From assembly GCA_017465095.1 (NCBI GenBank), contig JAFTWX010000099.1, positions 1-64,000 on the forward strand: a stretch of DNA of 64,000 nucleotides. Direction: 5' to 3'. The notes under the pieces were generated by a model. That model had not been told where the DNA came from. It made no database searches and saw only the letters and a program-made list of their open reading frames with translations. Origin of the DNA: Lachnospiraceae bacterium. Lineage in GTDB: Bacteria; Bacillota; Clostridia; Lachnospirales; Lachnospiraceae. The position numbers and the translations under genes are program-made. Positions 23,867 through 32,196 of the stretch are shown here, piece by piece. Every line of letters starts with the position of its first letter. Within the stretch, counting starts at the first letter, position 1.

Positions 23867-24670
23867 ATGAAACATACATTTAAAAAATCTTTGACTTATA
23901 TGTTATCGACAGCGCTTGTCATCGGATCTCTCAGCGTTCCGACTGTGACAGCGGAGGCAGCTCCGGTTCAACATGTTTTGACGGATACGCAAGCCGTAGT
24001 TATTGATGGATGCGGGAATGGATGTCAGGGGCATGTGATTACGGGAAGTACATGGGGAAGCCTTGAAAATGCAATTACCGTATCCGGAACGCATGATATC
24101 ACGTTGGACAATGTTGATGTCGGTAATGTTACTGCCTGTGCATTTAAGATTGCGGATAATAATCCGGGAGATGTTACGATTACACTTGTTGGAACTAATA
24201 CTCTCCTCAGTTCGGGACATCACGCCGGCATTGAGAAAATTGGTGTCGGAGATGTAGGCACACTTGAAATTAACGGAACAGGAAGCTTGCAAGTATCCGG
24301 TGGATATTATCAGGCAAATACGGCTTCGGATTTTCATTTCGGCGGAGCCGGAATCGGAGGAACGTGGGAAGCTTTCGAGGGTACAAGTAATATTGTAATC
24401 AATGGCGGAACAATTGTTGCTACAGGTGGTGCCGGTGCTGCGGGAATCGGTGGCGGAGATGCCAATACGGCTTCTAATATTGTGATTAATGGTGGTTCGG
24501 TTACGGCTATCGGAGGAAAAGACGGTCAGAACTTAAGAATTGGTGCTGCGGGAATTGGTGGTGGAAAAGCAGGTTCCACATCTAATATTGTAATCAATGG
24601 CGGTTCAGTCTATGTTGAATCGGAAGGCTCTGACAATGAAGCAGATTTATTCGGCTATGCAGAAGATTAA
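23867..24670 (+). CDS. Surface protein, N-terminal part (stops at an in-frame TAA)
   Basis: 267 residues with signal peptide (about 1-31, ending AEAA). A beta-rich domain follows with repeated NIVINGGT/S-V-x-A-x-G-G-x-x-A-A-G-I-G-G-G units (about 170-255), like the carbohydrate-binding/beta-helix-type domains of large Lachnospiraceae surface proteins. RBS ggaggagac precedes the ATG. The stop at 24668-24670 is followed by an open frame in the same phase up to 26791 that continues the domain series, so this looks like the front of one gene of about 975 codons cut by a nonsense codon. The fragment could still be secreted. Confidence 0.8.
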   Translation: MKHTFKKSLTYMLSTALVIGSLSVPTVTAEAAPVQHVLTDTQAVVIDGCGNGCQGHVITGSTWGSLENAITVSGTHDITLDNVDVGNVTACAFKIADNNPGDVTITLVGTNTLLSSGHHAGIEKIGVGDVGTLEINGTGSLQVSGGYYQANTASDFHFGGAGIGGTWEAFEGTSNIVINGGTIVATGGAGAAGIGGGDANTASNIVINGGSVTAIGGKDGQNLRIGAAGIGGGKAGSTSNIVINGGSVYVESEGSDNEADLFGYAED

Positions 24671-26791
24671 AAACCGGTATTACCGGTTAACGATGCAGAG
24701 AAGACAGTTCGCTTGTTGGAGATTCCTAATCCAAATGGCGATGCAGTAGTAATCGACGGCAAAGCATACAGCCCGTCGGTACACCATAATATATCGGGAA
24801 CAGAAGATACTTTATACGCCTACCTCACCGAAGGCAGACACACCGTTCAGGTAGGTGATAAGGTAACAAATTACATCTGGGACGAAAGTGAAGAAGAATT
24901 CCGTCAGGAACTGACAGCGGATATGTTTGAATTTGCAGTTCCGGGCACCGATGAGGGAGATGAAGAAAAAGAAGTAACTTATGACAGTCAACCAAAGTCA
25001 GCTACCGTCACTTCTGATAAGACAGACGGTGCCATTACCGTAAATTATTACGATGCAGAAGGAAATAAGTTAAATTCTGCGCCGACAACCGTAGGTACAT
25101 ATAAAGTAAAAATTGATGTGGCAGCAGGAGAAAAGAAAGGATATCCGAATGAAATCGGATATGCATCTGCAACGGAGCTGACCGCAGACGATTGGATGTT
25201 CGAAATTACACCGGCACCTCTTACTGTGACGGGGGCGACCGCAGAAAATAAGGTTTATGATAAGACGAATACTGTGAAGATTACAAATGTAGATATAGTG
25301 ACAAAATTCGGATCTGACAGTGTGGAAGTCGACGTAGACGACTTATATGGTGAACTTTCGTCTTCCGATGCGGGAAGTTATACAGAGGTAACTCTTCCGG
25401 ATACGCTCAAATTAAAAGAAGACCACATTTCAATTTCAAACTACACACTGATACAGCCGACATTACCGGTTTCAACCAATGTGACAATCAGTAAGGCAGC
25501 AGTTGCACCGAATAAGCCGGGAGCGACATTGAGTGCGTCCAACAGTACAGAAACTGTCGGAGCAATTGCTATCGGAGACCTGTATCCGGGCTGGGATTGG
25601 AGCGAAGCAGATAAGGAGACTCCACTGGTGTCCGGAAATTCCGTGGATGCGACAGCAGTTTATACAGCGGAAGACAAGGCTAACTATGAGACAGTGGAAA
25701 CAGTCGTTGCTATCACCCGTTCCAACTGTGACCACGAAGAAGCAGATGAAATTGTAGTCAGTGCCAATACGATTCCGGGTGAAAAGGAAGCGACCTGTAC
25801 TGAGACGGGGATTGGTCATACCGTATGTGAAAAATGTGGGGAAACGGTCAGAGGAGGAGTAGAAATTCCTGCACTCGGTCATACCGGCGGAACCGCTACC
25901 TGTAAAGATTTAGCAGTGTGTACCAGAGAAGGATGCAATACGGCATATGGCGAAAAGGATGTGCAGAATCATGTCGGCGGCACGGAAGTAAAGAATGTAG
26001 TAGAAGCTACGTGTACCACGGCCGGACACAGCGGATATACAGAGTGCAAAGGATGCGGAGATACAATCGATCCGGGTGTTACGATTCCGGCTTTGAATCA
26101 TAAAGGTTATACTGCAGTGGAAGGCAAAAAAGATGCGACTTGTGTAGACACCGGTTATACCGGAGATACCCGTTGTCAGAAATGCGGAGAGCTTGTTGCC
26201 AAAGGAACCGTAACTGCAGCCAAAGGACATAAATGGGACGGAGGCGTTGTGACAACTGCTCCGGCTATCGGAAAAACAGGTGCGAAAAAATATACATGTG
26301 GTACGTGTAAGGCGACAAAGACAGAGACTATCGCAGCGCTCAGCGCTCCGGCGAGCGGAACTGTTGCGGCGGATGATACCAAAGCTGCTACATACCAGGT
26401 GACCAAGTCAGGAGCAACCGGCGGAGAAGTAGAATACGTTGCACCGTCAGCAAAGAAATCTTCGGTTACGATTCCGGATACAGTGACAATAGACGGTGTA
26501 AAATATAATGTCACAAGTATCGCAAAGAATGCATTCAAAGGAAACAAAAAGCTTTCAAAAGTGACAATCGGAAAGAATGTTACGAAGATCGGAGCCAATG
26601 CATTTAACGGCTGTAAAAAACTGAAAACCGTCACAATCAAATCAGAAAAGCTTAAGAGTGTCGGTAAAAATGCATTCAAGGGAATTAAGTCGAAAGCAAC
26701 GATAAAAGTGCCGAAGAAAAAAATGAAGGCATATAAGAAAATGCTGAAAAAACGCGGTGTTAGTTCAAAAGCGAAATATAAAAAAGCATAA
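24671..26791 (+). pseudogene. Surface protein, C-terminal part (same frame, no start of its own)
   Basis: The frame continues directly after the TAA (KPVLPVNDAEKTV...). It encodes an MBG-like domain (VTYDSQPKSATVTSDKT), a YDG-like domain (LTVTGATAENKVYDKTN), and four Cys-x-x-Cys modules of the type GHTVCEKCGETV/ECKGCGDTI/TRCQKCGELV. It ends in a leucine-rich BspA-like tail with the basic end ATIKVPKKKMKAYKKMLKKRG. The first candidate start (TTG 24713) has no RBS. Without read-through or a correction this part would not be made. The C-terminal LRR module closely matches that of the gene at 41382-43769. Confidence 0.75.
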
Positions 26792-26833
26792 TATTTACAA
26801 TAAGAAAAATATCTTGCAGGGGAGATTTGAGAC

Positions 26834-27910
26834 ATGGAAATGTTTGTTGTAGGCAAGCTTCCAAAAGAGGAGAGAAGAGCATTTTATCAGTCAAAATATG
26901 ACTATTATCGGACATTTAATCTGTGTATGGCGATTGTGTCCGTAGTAGCGTATCTCTCATACTTTTTCACGGATTGCGGTATTTTCGGAAGGTTTGCCCA
27001 TGAAACATTGCTTTCAAGAATCATTATACTGATTCCGTTTGCTGTCTATATGGTGTTGCAGAAAAAAGTGAGTGATTACCGGATTATGGTACCGGCTACT
27101 TATCTGCTCATTCATTGCATCATATGGTTTACCGATTGGGCGACTTATCTTTTGCCGGACAGGCAGCATGCAATTTCAGGCATGATTATCATGAATCTGA
27201 TTTTTATGTGTGCAGGGTTTGCGGCGCCGTTTTCCTACAGCTTAATCGGTCATTGTCTGCTGATTGCGGATATTGCCGTTGCCAATACTTTTATTCATTA
27301 TGATAATCTTGATATGATGTATATGTTCAATATTCCGGCGGTAATTGCGGTTTGTGTGATGCACAACATGATGCAGAGAGTGTATTTAGAGCAGTATATC
27401 ACGAAGAACCGACTGGAAGATCTTGTGGTGCACGACCAGCTTACCGGTACATATAACCGTAAAAAGATGAGAGAGTTAAGTATGGCCGGCACAGGAGAAT
27501 TGAACTTCTCGAAGGATTTGAATGTAAGTATGCTGTTGATTGATATTGATTATTTTAAAAAAGTGAATGATCAGTACGGTCACGAAGCAGGTGACAGGAT
27601 TCTTGTACAGTTGGCACAGATGTTCAAAGGAAGTGTCCGGGCGACGGACTACGTGATTCGCTGGGGTGGCGAAGAATTTGTAGTGATTATGCCGGGCTGC
27701 GATAGCGAACAGGCAATGCGGGTTGCAGAGAAAATGCGTGAAAAAATAGAACAGAGCGATAATGGTGTTTGTAAAACGACCATTTCCATCGGAGTTGCCC
27801 GGTATGAGGGCGGCGACTACCATGAAACCCTCAAAAAAGCCGATGAGGCTATGTACAAGGCCAAGGCAGCAGGACGAAACAGGGTTGTTTTGTATGAGGG
27901 GGCCAACTAA
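26834..27910 (+). CDS. Membrane diguanylate cyclase (GGDEF domain)
   Basis: A 358-residue protein. The N-terminal half (about 28-175) has five to six transmembrane segments. The GGDEF domain (about 195-355) starts with HDQLTGTYNRKKM and contains LLIDIDYFKKVNDQYGHEAGD and the active-site motif GGEEF. The RxxD inhibitory site (RATD) lies five residues before it, so both catalysis and product inhibition seem intact. It should make cyclic di-GMP from GTP at the membrane. RBS ggggag is upstream. It lies 42 bp after the split surface protein and could share its transcript. Confidence 0.95.
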   Translation: MEMFVVGKLPKEERRAFYQSKYDYYRTFNLCMAIVSVVAYLSYFFTDCGIFGRFAHETLLSRIIILIPFAVYMVLQKKVSDYRIMVPATYLLIHCIIWFTDWATYLLPDRQHAISGMIIMNLIFMCAGFAAPFSYSLIGHCLLIADIAVANTFIHYDNLDMMYMFNIPAVIAVCVMHNMMQRVYLEQYITKNRLEDLVVHDQLTGTYNRKKMRELSMAGTGELNFSKDLNVSMLLIDIDYFKKVNDQYGHEAGDRILVQLAQMFKGSVRATDYVIRWGGEEFVVIMPGCDSEQAMRVAEKMREKIEQSDNGVCKTTISIGVARYEGGDYHETLKKADEAMYKAKAAGRNRVVLYEGAN

Positions 27911-27939
27911 AACGATTATAAAAAGGAAAGCATGAATCC

Positions 27940-27967
27940 TTGACAATGCATATATAAAATATATAAT
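27940..27967 (+). promoter_or_regulatory. Sigma-A promoter of the secreted FN3 protein gene
   Basis: TTGACA (27940-27945) and TATAAT (27962-27967) with a 16-bp spacer, about 65 bp before the start codon. Confidence 0.75.
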
Positions 27968-28031
27968 AAACACAGAACTTTTGATGTTTTATAACAGATA
28001 TATTCAGTAGAAAACAAGGGAGAGAAAAAGT

Positions 28032-29072
28032 ATGAAACAGTTGAAAAAAGCAGTTGTTTTGGCAGTGCTTGCATTTGTGATGACGATGATGGCATCGGTG
28101 AGTGCGAAGGCCGGAAGGCTAAATACACCTACCGATGTTGTTTGGGGACAGAATTTTTCGGGAAAAGTCACAGCGGGCAACTATTATGAATACAATTTGG
28201 TGTTGCCAAAGCCGGGAAAAGTCACATTGTTGGTGAATCACTCGGGAGACAGTAATGTCAGAATGCGGGTTTTTGATTCGGCAGATACAAGATTGATCAA
28301 CAATATTGTGAATGAAGGAACGCAATCCTATTCCTTCGATTTAGTAGAAGGAACTTATTCTTTGCAATTTGTAGGGTATGTTGGTTACCAGGAATTTGAA
28401 TTCTCTTGTGTGCCGAGTTTTGTAGCTTCCAATGAAAATATTGCAGAAGGGTACTTTAATAAGAACAATGATTTGGGTACGGCAACCGGATATCAGGTTG
28501 GCAGTACTATGAATGGACATTTTGCTGAAAATGATGATAAAGATATCTACAAGTTTAATGTTTCTAAAGCCGGATACATGAATGTAAAGGTTATGCCAAG
28601 AATGCAAAGATTATCCTTTGATTTAACTGCCGAGTCGGGTGATGTAAGCTATAGTAATAATATGGCAACTGTCGGAACAAATTCATACAAGTTTTTTGTG
28701 CCGAAGGGTACATATTACCTGACAATGAAGAAAAATGACGGAACCGGAGATTATTCTTTCTCTATGTCATTAGAAGGCATCACAGTTACGAAAGTAAAAT
28801 CAGCCAAAAACCTCAAAGGTAGAAAAGCAAAAATCACTTGGGTGAAAAAGAACGATGTGGACGGCTATCAGGTACAGGTAGCCCGTGACACAAAATTCAA
28901 AAAAGGCAAGAAGACAAAAACTATCAAGAAAAATACGACAAAAAGTTGTACTTTTACAAAGCTGAAAAAGAAAAAAACATATTACGCACGTGTGCGCACC
29001 TATAAGCTGGTAGACGGTGAAAAAGTTTATTCTGACTGGTCTGCGCCGAAGAAATTTAAAGTGAAAAAATAA
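28032..29072 (+). CDS. Secreted protein with PPC-like domains and FN3-like C-terminus
   Basis: A 346-residue protein with signal peptide (about 1-27, ending SAKA). Two beta-sandwich segments follow (about 35-130 and 150-250) of the bacterial pre-peptidase C-terminal type (YEYNLVLPKPGKVTLLVN; DKDIYKFNVSKAGYMNVKV). A Lys-rich FN3-like domain ends it (about 255-346, TYYARVRTYKLVDGEKVYSDWSAPKKFKVKK). There is no LPXTG or lipobox, so it is secreted or wall-associated by charge. RBS gggagag is present. The last codons and the stop lie inside the first 72-bp direct repeat. Confidence 0.85.
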   Translation: MKQLKKAVVLAVLAFVMTMMASVSAKAGRLNTPTDVVWGQNFSGKVTAGNYYEYNLVLPKPGKVTLLVNHSGDSNVRMRVFDSADTRLINNIVNEGTQSYSFDLVEGTYSLQFVGYVGYQEFEFSCVPSFVASNENIAEGYFNKNNDLGTATGYQVGSTMNGHFAENDDKDIYKFNVSKAGYMNVKVMPRMQRLSFDLTAESGDVSYSNNMATVGTNSYKFFVPKGTYYLTMKKNDGTGDYSFSMSLEGITVTKVKSAKNLKGRKAKITWVKKNDVDGYQVQVARDTKFKKGKKTKTIKKNTTKSCTFTKLKKKKTYYARVRTYKLVDGEKVYSDWSAPKKFKVKK

Positions 29073-29138
29073 GGCATAAAATACCTCCATTTACAAATAC
29101 TACTCACAGACGTAGAAAATGTAAATGGAGGATTTTTT
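29067..29138 (+). repeat. 72-bp perfect direct repeat, copy 1
   Basis: Identical to 30307-30378. It starts at the last codons of the secreted FN3 gene and contains a hairpin (cctccatttac/gtaaatggagg) followed by T6, so it acts as that gene's terminator. It is a duplicate of the spoVT upstream region without the spoVT start codon. Confidence 0.95.
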
Positions 29139-29153
29139 ATAAATCAAAAACCA

Positions 29154-29203
29154 CGCATTGCGTAACTCGGCAGGATATGGTATTATAGAAAAAACGCAAT
29201 GCG
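29154..29203 (+). promoter_or_regulatory. Promoter with two inverted operator sites for the HTH-BRO unit
   Basis: CGCATTGCG (29154-29162) and its inverse CGCAATGCG (29195-29203) flank a promoter with -35 TTGCGT (29158-29163), 17-bp spacer and -10 TATTAT (29181-29186). One site overlaps the -35 and the other the start region: the layout of autorepression by the HTH protein encoded next. Confidence 0.7.
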
Positions 29204-29213
29204 AGGTGCGGAT

Positions 29214-29417
29214 ATGGAAACAGCCAAAGTGATTAAGCAGTTAAGAGAGCGAACAGGTATGAATCGGAAAGATTTTTCAGAATACACGAAGATTCCGGTT
29301 CGGACACTGGAGGACTGGGAAGCCGGCAGGCGGACGCCGCCGGAATATATTCCGAGATTGTTAGAGTACCAGTTAAAATATGACGAAATGGTGGGAGGGG
29401 TAAATACGAATGAGTGA
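29214..29417 (+). CDS. Small HTH (XRE-like) regulator
   Basis: A 67-residue protein consisting of a helix-turn-helix: VIKQLRERTGMNRKDFSEYTKIPVRTLEDWEAGRRTPPEYIPRLLEYQ. The recognition helix is around IPVRTLEDWE. The ATG is 5 bases after gaggtg; an in-frame start five codons earlier (29199) has no RBS. It overlaps the next gene by 8 bp, so translation is coupled. It probably binds the CGCAATGCG sites upstream. Confidence 0.85.
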   Translation: METAKVIKQLRERTGMNRKDFSEYTKIPVRTLEDWEAGRRTPPEYIPRLLEYQLKYDEMVGGVNTNE

Positions 29418-30273
29418 CAAGACAAATATAAACAGCGCAAGTGACCAAATTCAGTTATTCGAAGAACAACAGATTCGCAGTGCATGGGATGAGGAAAAAG
29501 AAGAGTGGTATTTTTCCATAGTGGATGTGGTTGGGGTGTTGACGGAACAGAAGGATTATGATGGAGCAAGAAATTATTGGAAAGTATTAAAAATCCGTTT
29601 AAAAGAAGAAGGAAGTGAGTTGGTTACAAAATGTAACCAACTGAAAATGCGTTCACCGAAAGATGGAAAATTATATAAGACTGATGTAGCAGATACCAAG
29701 CAGTTGCTTCGCATTATTCAATCCATTCCTTCGCCGAAGGCAGAGCCATTCAAAATATGGTTATCTAAAGTAGGAGCAGAAAGACTGGAGGAAATTGCAG
29801 ATCCTGAAAAAGCTGTGGAGAGAGCGGTGGCTACATATAAAGCAAAAGGGTATTCGGATAAATGGATTTCGCAAAGATTGCGGTCTATAGAAATTCGTAA
29901 AGAATTGACAGATGAATGGCAAAATGCAGGAATAAAAAATTCCAAAGAATTTGCCATGCTTACTAATATATTGACGAAGTCGTGGTCCGGAAAAACTGTA
30001 CAAGAATATAAAAAAGTAAAAGGTTTGAATAAGGAAAGTCTGCGAGACAATATGACCAATACAGAATTGGCGCTTAATCTTTTGGCGGAAGTATCAGTAA
30101 CAGAAATATCAAGAGCCCAGAATCCAAAAGGTTATGAGGAAACCGAAGAAGTAACGATAGCCGGTGGAGAAATCGCCGGAAATGCCAGAAAGGAACTGGA
30201 GAAAAAATTGGGAAGAAGTGTAATAAGTAGTGCAAATGCCCGGAATCCGAATTTGCTGGATGATTTGCAATAA
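29410..30273 (+). CDS. BRO-family / phage antirepressor-like protein
   Basis: A 287-residue protein. The N-terminal BRO-N-like domain (about 15-115) contains IRSAWDEEKEEWYFSIVDVVGVLTEQ and ARNYWKVLKIRLKEEGSE. The C-terminal helical part includes WISQRLRSIEIRKELTDEW and ends with LDDLQ. BRO/Bro-N proteins are known from phages, as antirepressors, and from chromosomal genes of DinD type. Here it is encoded with a small HTH gene (8-bp overlap) in a repeat-flanked cassette, without other phage genes. Activity as an antirepressor for its neighbour is inference. Confidence 0.85.
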   Translation: MSDKTNINSASDQIQLFEEQQIRSAWDEEKEEWYFSIVDVVGVLTEQKDYDGARNYWKVLKIRLKEEGSELVTKCNQLKMRSPKDGKLYKTDVADTKQLLRIIQSIPSPKAEPFKIWLSKVGAERLEEIADPEKAVERAVATYKAKGYSDKWISQRLRSIEIRKELTDEWQNAGIKNSKEFAMLTNILTKSWSGKTVQEYKKVKGLNKESLRDNMTNTELALNLLAEVSVTEISRAQNPKGYEETEEVTIAGGEIAGNARKELEKKLGRSVISSANARNPNLLDDLQ

Positions 30274-30306
30274 AATAGCAAAAATAAAATATTTCTTTTG
30301 ACATAC

Positions 30307-30378
30307 AAATAAGGCATAAAATACCTCCATTTACAAATACTACTCACAGACGTAGAAAATGTAAATGGAGGATTTTTT
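30307..30378 (+). repeat. 72-bp perfect direct repeat, copy 2 (native spoVT leader)
   Basis: Identical to 29067-29138. It ends 3 bases before the spoVT ATG and contains its RBS and hairpin. Confidence 0.95.
30314..30371 (+). promoter_or_regulatory. Candidate sigma-G promoter within an RBS-holding hairpin, upstream of spoVT
   Basis: GCATA (30314-30318) and AATACTA (30336-30342), spaced by 17 bp, resemble sigma-G elements (GMATA, CATACTA). cctccatttac (30324-30334) pairs perfectly with gtaaatggagg (30361-30371), which carries the RBS ggagg. The -10 lies in the loop, so promoter-initiated mRNA would lack the 5' arm. Confidence 0.55.
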
Positions 30379-30381
30379 TAT

Positions 30382-30927
30382 ATGAAAGCAACAGGAATTG
30401 TAAGAAGAATCGACGATTTGGGTCGTATCGTCATTCCAAAAGAAATCAGAAGAACGCTCCGGATCCGTGAAAGCGATCCGCTTGAAATATTTACGGACAG
30501 AGAAGGCGAGATTATTTTAAAGAAATATTCGCCGATCGGAGAAATGACGACGTTTGCAAAACAATATGCAGAAAGTCTGGCGCAGGTATCCGGGAGGTCG
30601 GCGCTTATTGCAGACAGAGATCAGTTTATCGCAGCAGCCGGCGGATATAAAAGTCTGCTGGGAAAGGCGATGAGCCGGGAAATGGAGGATGCCATTACCG
30701 ATCGAAAAAGCATTATGACATCAAAAGGAGAAAAATCATTTATTGAAATATCGGCTGAAAAAACACCGGAGATGGAGCAGTTTGTGTCGGTTCCGATTAT
30801 CGCTGAGGGAGATGTCATCGGGGTCGTAATCCTGGCTTCCAATGACAGTTCACAGGTGATGGGCGAAGTCGAGCAGAAGCTTGTGCAATCTGCAGCAGGA
30901 TTTCTCGGCCGGCAGATGGAGCAGTAG
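30382..30927 (+). CDS. spoVT: Stage V sporulation protein T (AbrB-like regulator)
   Basis: A 181-residue protein. The N-terminal AbrB/SpoVT swapped-hairpin DNA-binding domain (1-50) reads MKATGIVRRIDDLGRIVIPKEIRRTLRIRE. The C-terminal GAF-like domain (about 55-178) follows. Length and both domains match SpoVT, which tunes sigma-G-dependent forespore genes. The RBS ggagg lies in the 3' arm of a hairpin 9-10 bases before the ATG. Its upstream region is duplicated in front of the HTH-BRO cassette. It is followed by a long palindromic element. Confidence 0.93.
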   Translation: MKATGIVRRIDDLGRIVIPKEIRRTLRIRESDPLEIFTDREGEIILKKYSPIGEMTTFAKQYAESLAQVSGRSALIADRDQFIAAAGGYKSLLGKAMSREMEDAITDRKSIMTSKGEKSFIEISAEKTPEMEQFVSVPIIAEGDVIGVVILASNDSSQVMGEVEQKLVQSAAGFLGRQMEQ

Positions 30928-30980
30928 ATGGAGGATGGAGACAGAAAAAATTTGTAGCTATAAAATATTTCGCAGTGTGA

Positions 30981-31170
30981 AATAGCTTTAGAATTAGTTA
31001 GAGCCTGAAATTTTGTGTTAGGCGGAAAAACATCACATGTTTGAGGAACGAGAAGAAAAAGACCTCCCTAAGCTTGCTTAGAAGGAGGTCTTTTGATTAT
31101 CGTTCCGAGTTTGATGTTTTTTCGACTGCATTTAACAAAATTTCAGGCTCTTAGTAATTCTTAAGCTATT
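30981..31170. repeat. 190-bp imperfect palindrome with 36-bp inverted ends and internal terminator
   Basis: Arms 30981-31016 and 31135-31170 match in 33 of 36 positions as inverted repeats. Further inside, gaaaaacatca (31025-31035) and tgatgttttttc (31112-31123) also pair. At the centre aaaagacctcc (31057-31067) pairs with ggaggtctttt (31084-31094), a bidirectional terminator. The arms resemble the ends of the short element at 21232-21304. No ORF is present. It could be a MITE-like repeat exapted as terminator between spoVT and the convergent degV gene. Confidence 0.8.
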
Positions 31171-31220
31171 GAAGTCGAGGAAATTTTTATAGTACAAATA
31201 TTTTTCTGCCCATCTCTCAT

Positions 31221-32129
31221 CTACTGCTCTTCTGCCGGACTGTAATCTGCAAAATATTCTGCGAATTCTCCGTCATCAGCATCGAAGAAGCAGATTCCGA
31301 CGATACCGCGTCCGGTGTGGGCACCGATGGCGCAACCGACGGTGGAAATAAGATATTCCTTCGGAGAAATCTGTTCTTCCAAATATTTTTTTGCGAGGGC
31401 AAGAGATTCCTGATCTTCCCCATGGCAAACGGCAATGACCTGATTTTCCGGGGCATACGCATTTGTTTTCACATATTCTACAAGAGTTTTCAGCGCTTTT
31501 TTACCGCCGCGGACTTTCTGAAGGACAGAAAGTTTTCCTTCTTTGTCTACAATTAAAATCGGTTTGATATCCAGTGTCTCGCCGATGGTTCCGGAGACTT
31601 TGGAAAGTCTTCCGCCCTTGATCAGATAATTCAGGGTACGCACGGTAAACACGTGGTGAATATGAGAAATATAATAATCAGCCGCTTTTAAAATCGTCTC
31701 TTTATCCGCGCCTTTTTCCAACATATGAACGAGTTTGCTCACAAGAAGCCCAAATCCGATGGATGCACATCTGGAGTCGATAATGGTTAAATCAAAGTCC
31801 GGATAGTCTTCAAGGACGTTGGCTTTGGCAATGTTCGCAGCATTGAATGTTCCGGCAATTCCTGTGGAGAAGCACAGATAAATAACACTGTCTCCTGCCT
31901 GTGCATAAGGACGGAACGCATTTTCAAACATTTCCGGATTGATATGGTAAGTGCGGATATCACGTTTGATATCGTCGAGGATATCGTAGAACTCACCTGT
32001 CTGAATGGTATCCCCGTCAAAATAATCTACTTCGTCAATGACAACCGGTGTCGGAATTACGTGCAGACCATGTGTTTGTACATAATTTTTCGGGAGGTCA
32101 CTGGCTGAATCTGTAATAATTTTTAACAT
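31221..32129 (-). CDS. DegV family protein (fatty-acid-binding, FakB-like)
   Basis: A 302-residue protein. It starts MLKIITDSASDLPKN, the DegV hallmark (TDSasDLp), and later has YLCFSTGIAGTFNAAN, VRTLNYLIKGGRLSK and GCAIGAHTGRGIVGICFF, all conserved lipid-pocket or tail motifs. DegV/FakB proteins bind a fatty acid and present it to the kinase FakA; no FakA is encoded here. RBS gggggaaa. Its promoter overlaps the 3' end of pncB. It is the third DegV copy in the window, more distant from the tandem pair. Confidence 0.92.
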   Translation of the reverse strand: MLKIITDSASDLPKNYVQTHGLHVIPTPVVIDEVDYFDGDTIQTGEFYDILDDIKRDIRTYHINPEMFENAFRPYAQAGDSVIYLCFSTGIAGTFNAANIAKANVLEDYPDFDLTIIDSRCASIGFGLLVSKLVHMLEKGADKETILKAADYYISHIHHVFTVRTLNYLIKGGRLSKVSGTIGETLDIKPILIVDKEGKLSVLQKVRGGKKALKTLVEYVKTNAYAPENQVIAVCHGEDQESLALAKKYLEEQISPKEYLISTVGCAIGAHTGRGIVGICFFDADDGEFAEYFADYSPAEEQ

Positions 32130-32167
32130 AATATTTCCCCCTTTTGAGGCCTCATAAATTCCATATG

Positions 32168-32196
32168 ATTATAAAACAAAAAGAGAGGGAAATCAA
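32168..32196 (-). promoter_or_regulatory. Sigma-A promoter of the degV-like gene
   Basis: On the minus strand, TTGATT (32196-32191) and TATAAT (32173-32168) with 17-bp spacing. The -35 overlaps the stop codon of pncB. Confidence 0.75.

Larger units (their letters stand above)
29139..30306 (+). mobile_element. HTH-BRO cassette inserted between 72-bp direct repeats
   Basis: The 1.17-kb unique segment carries a promoter with paired operators, a small HTH gene and a BRO-type gene, and is bounded by perfect 72-bp direct repeats. Removing one repeat plus the segment would restore secreted FN3 gene - hairpin - spoVT, so the segment looks like an insertion or duplication event. No recombinase is encoded. 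Confidence 0.55.
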
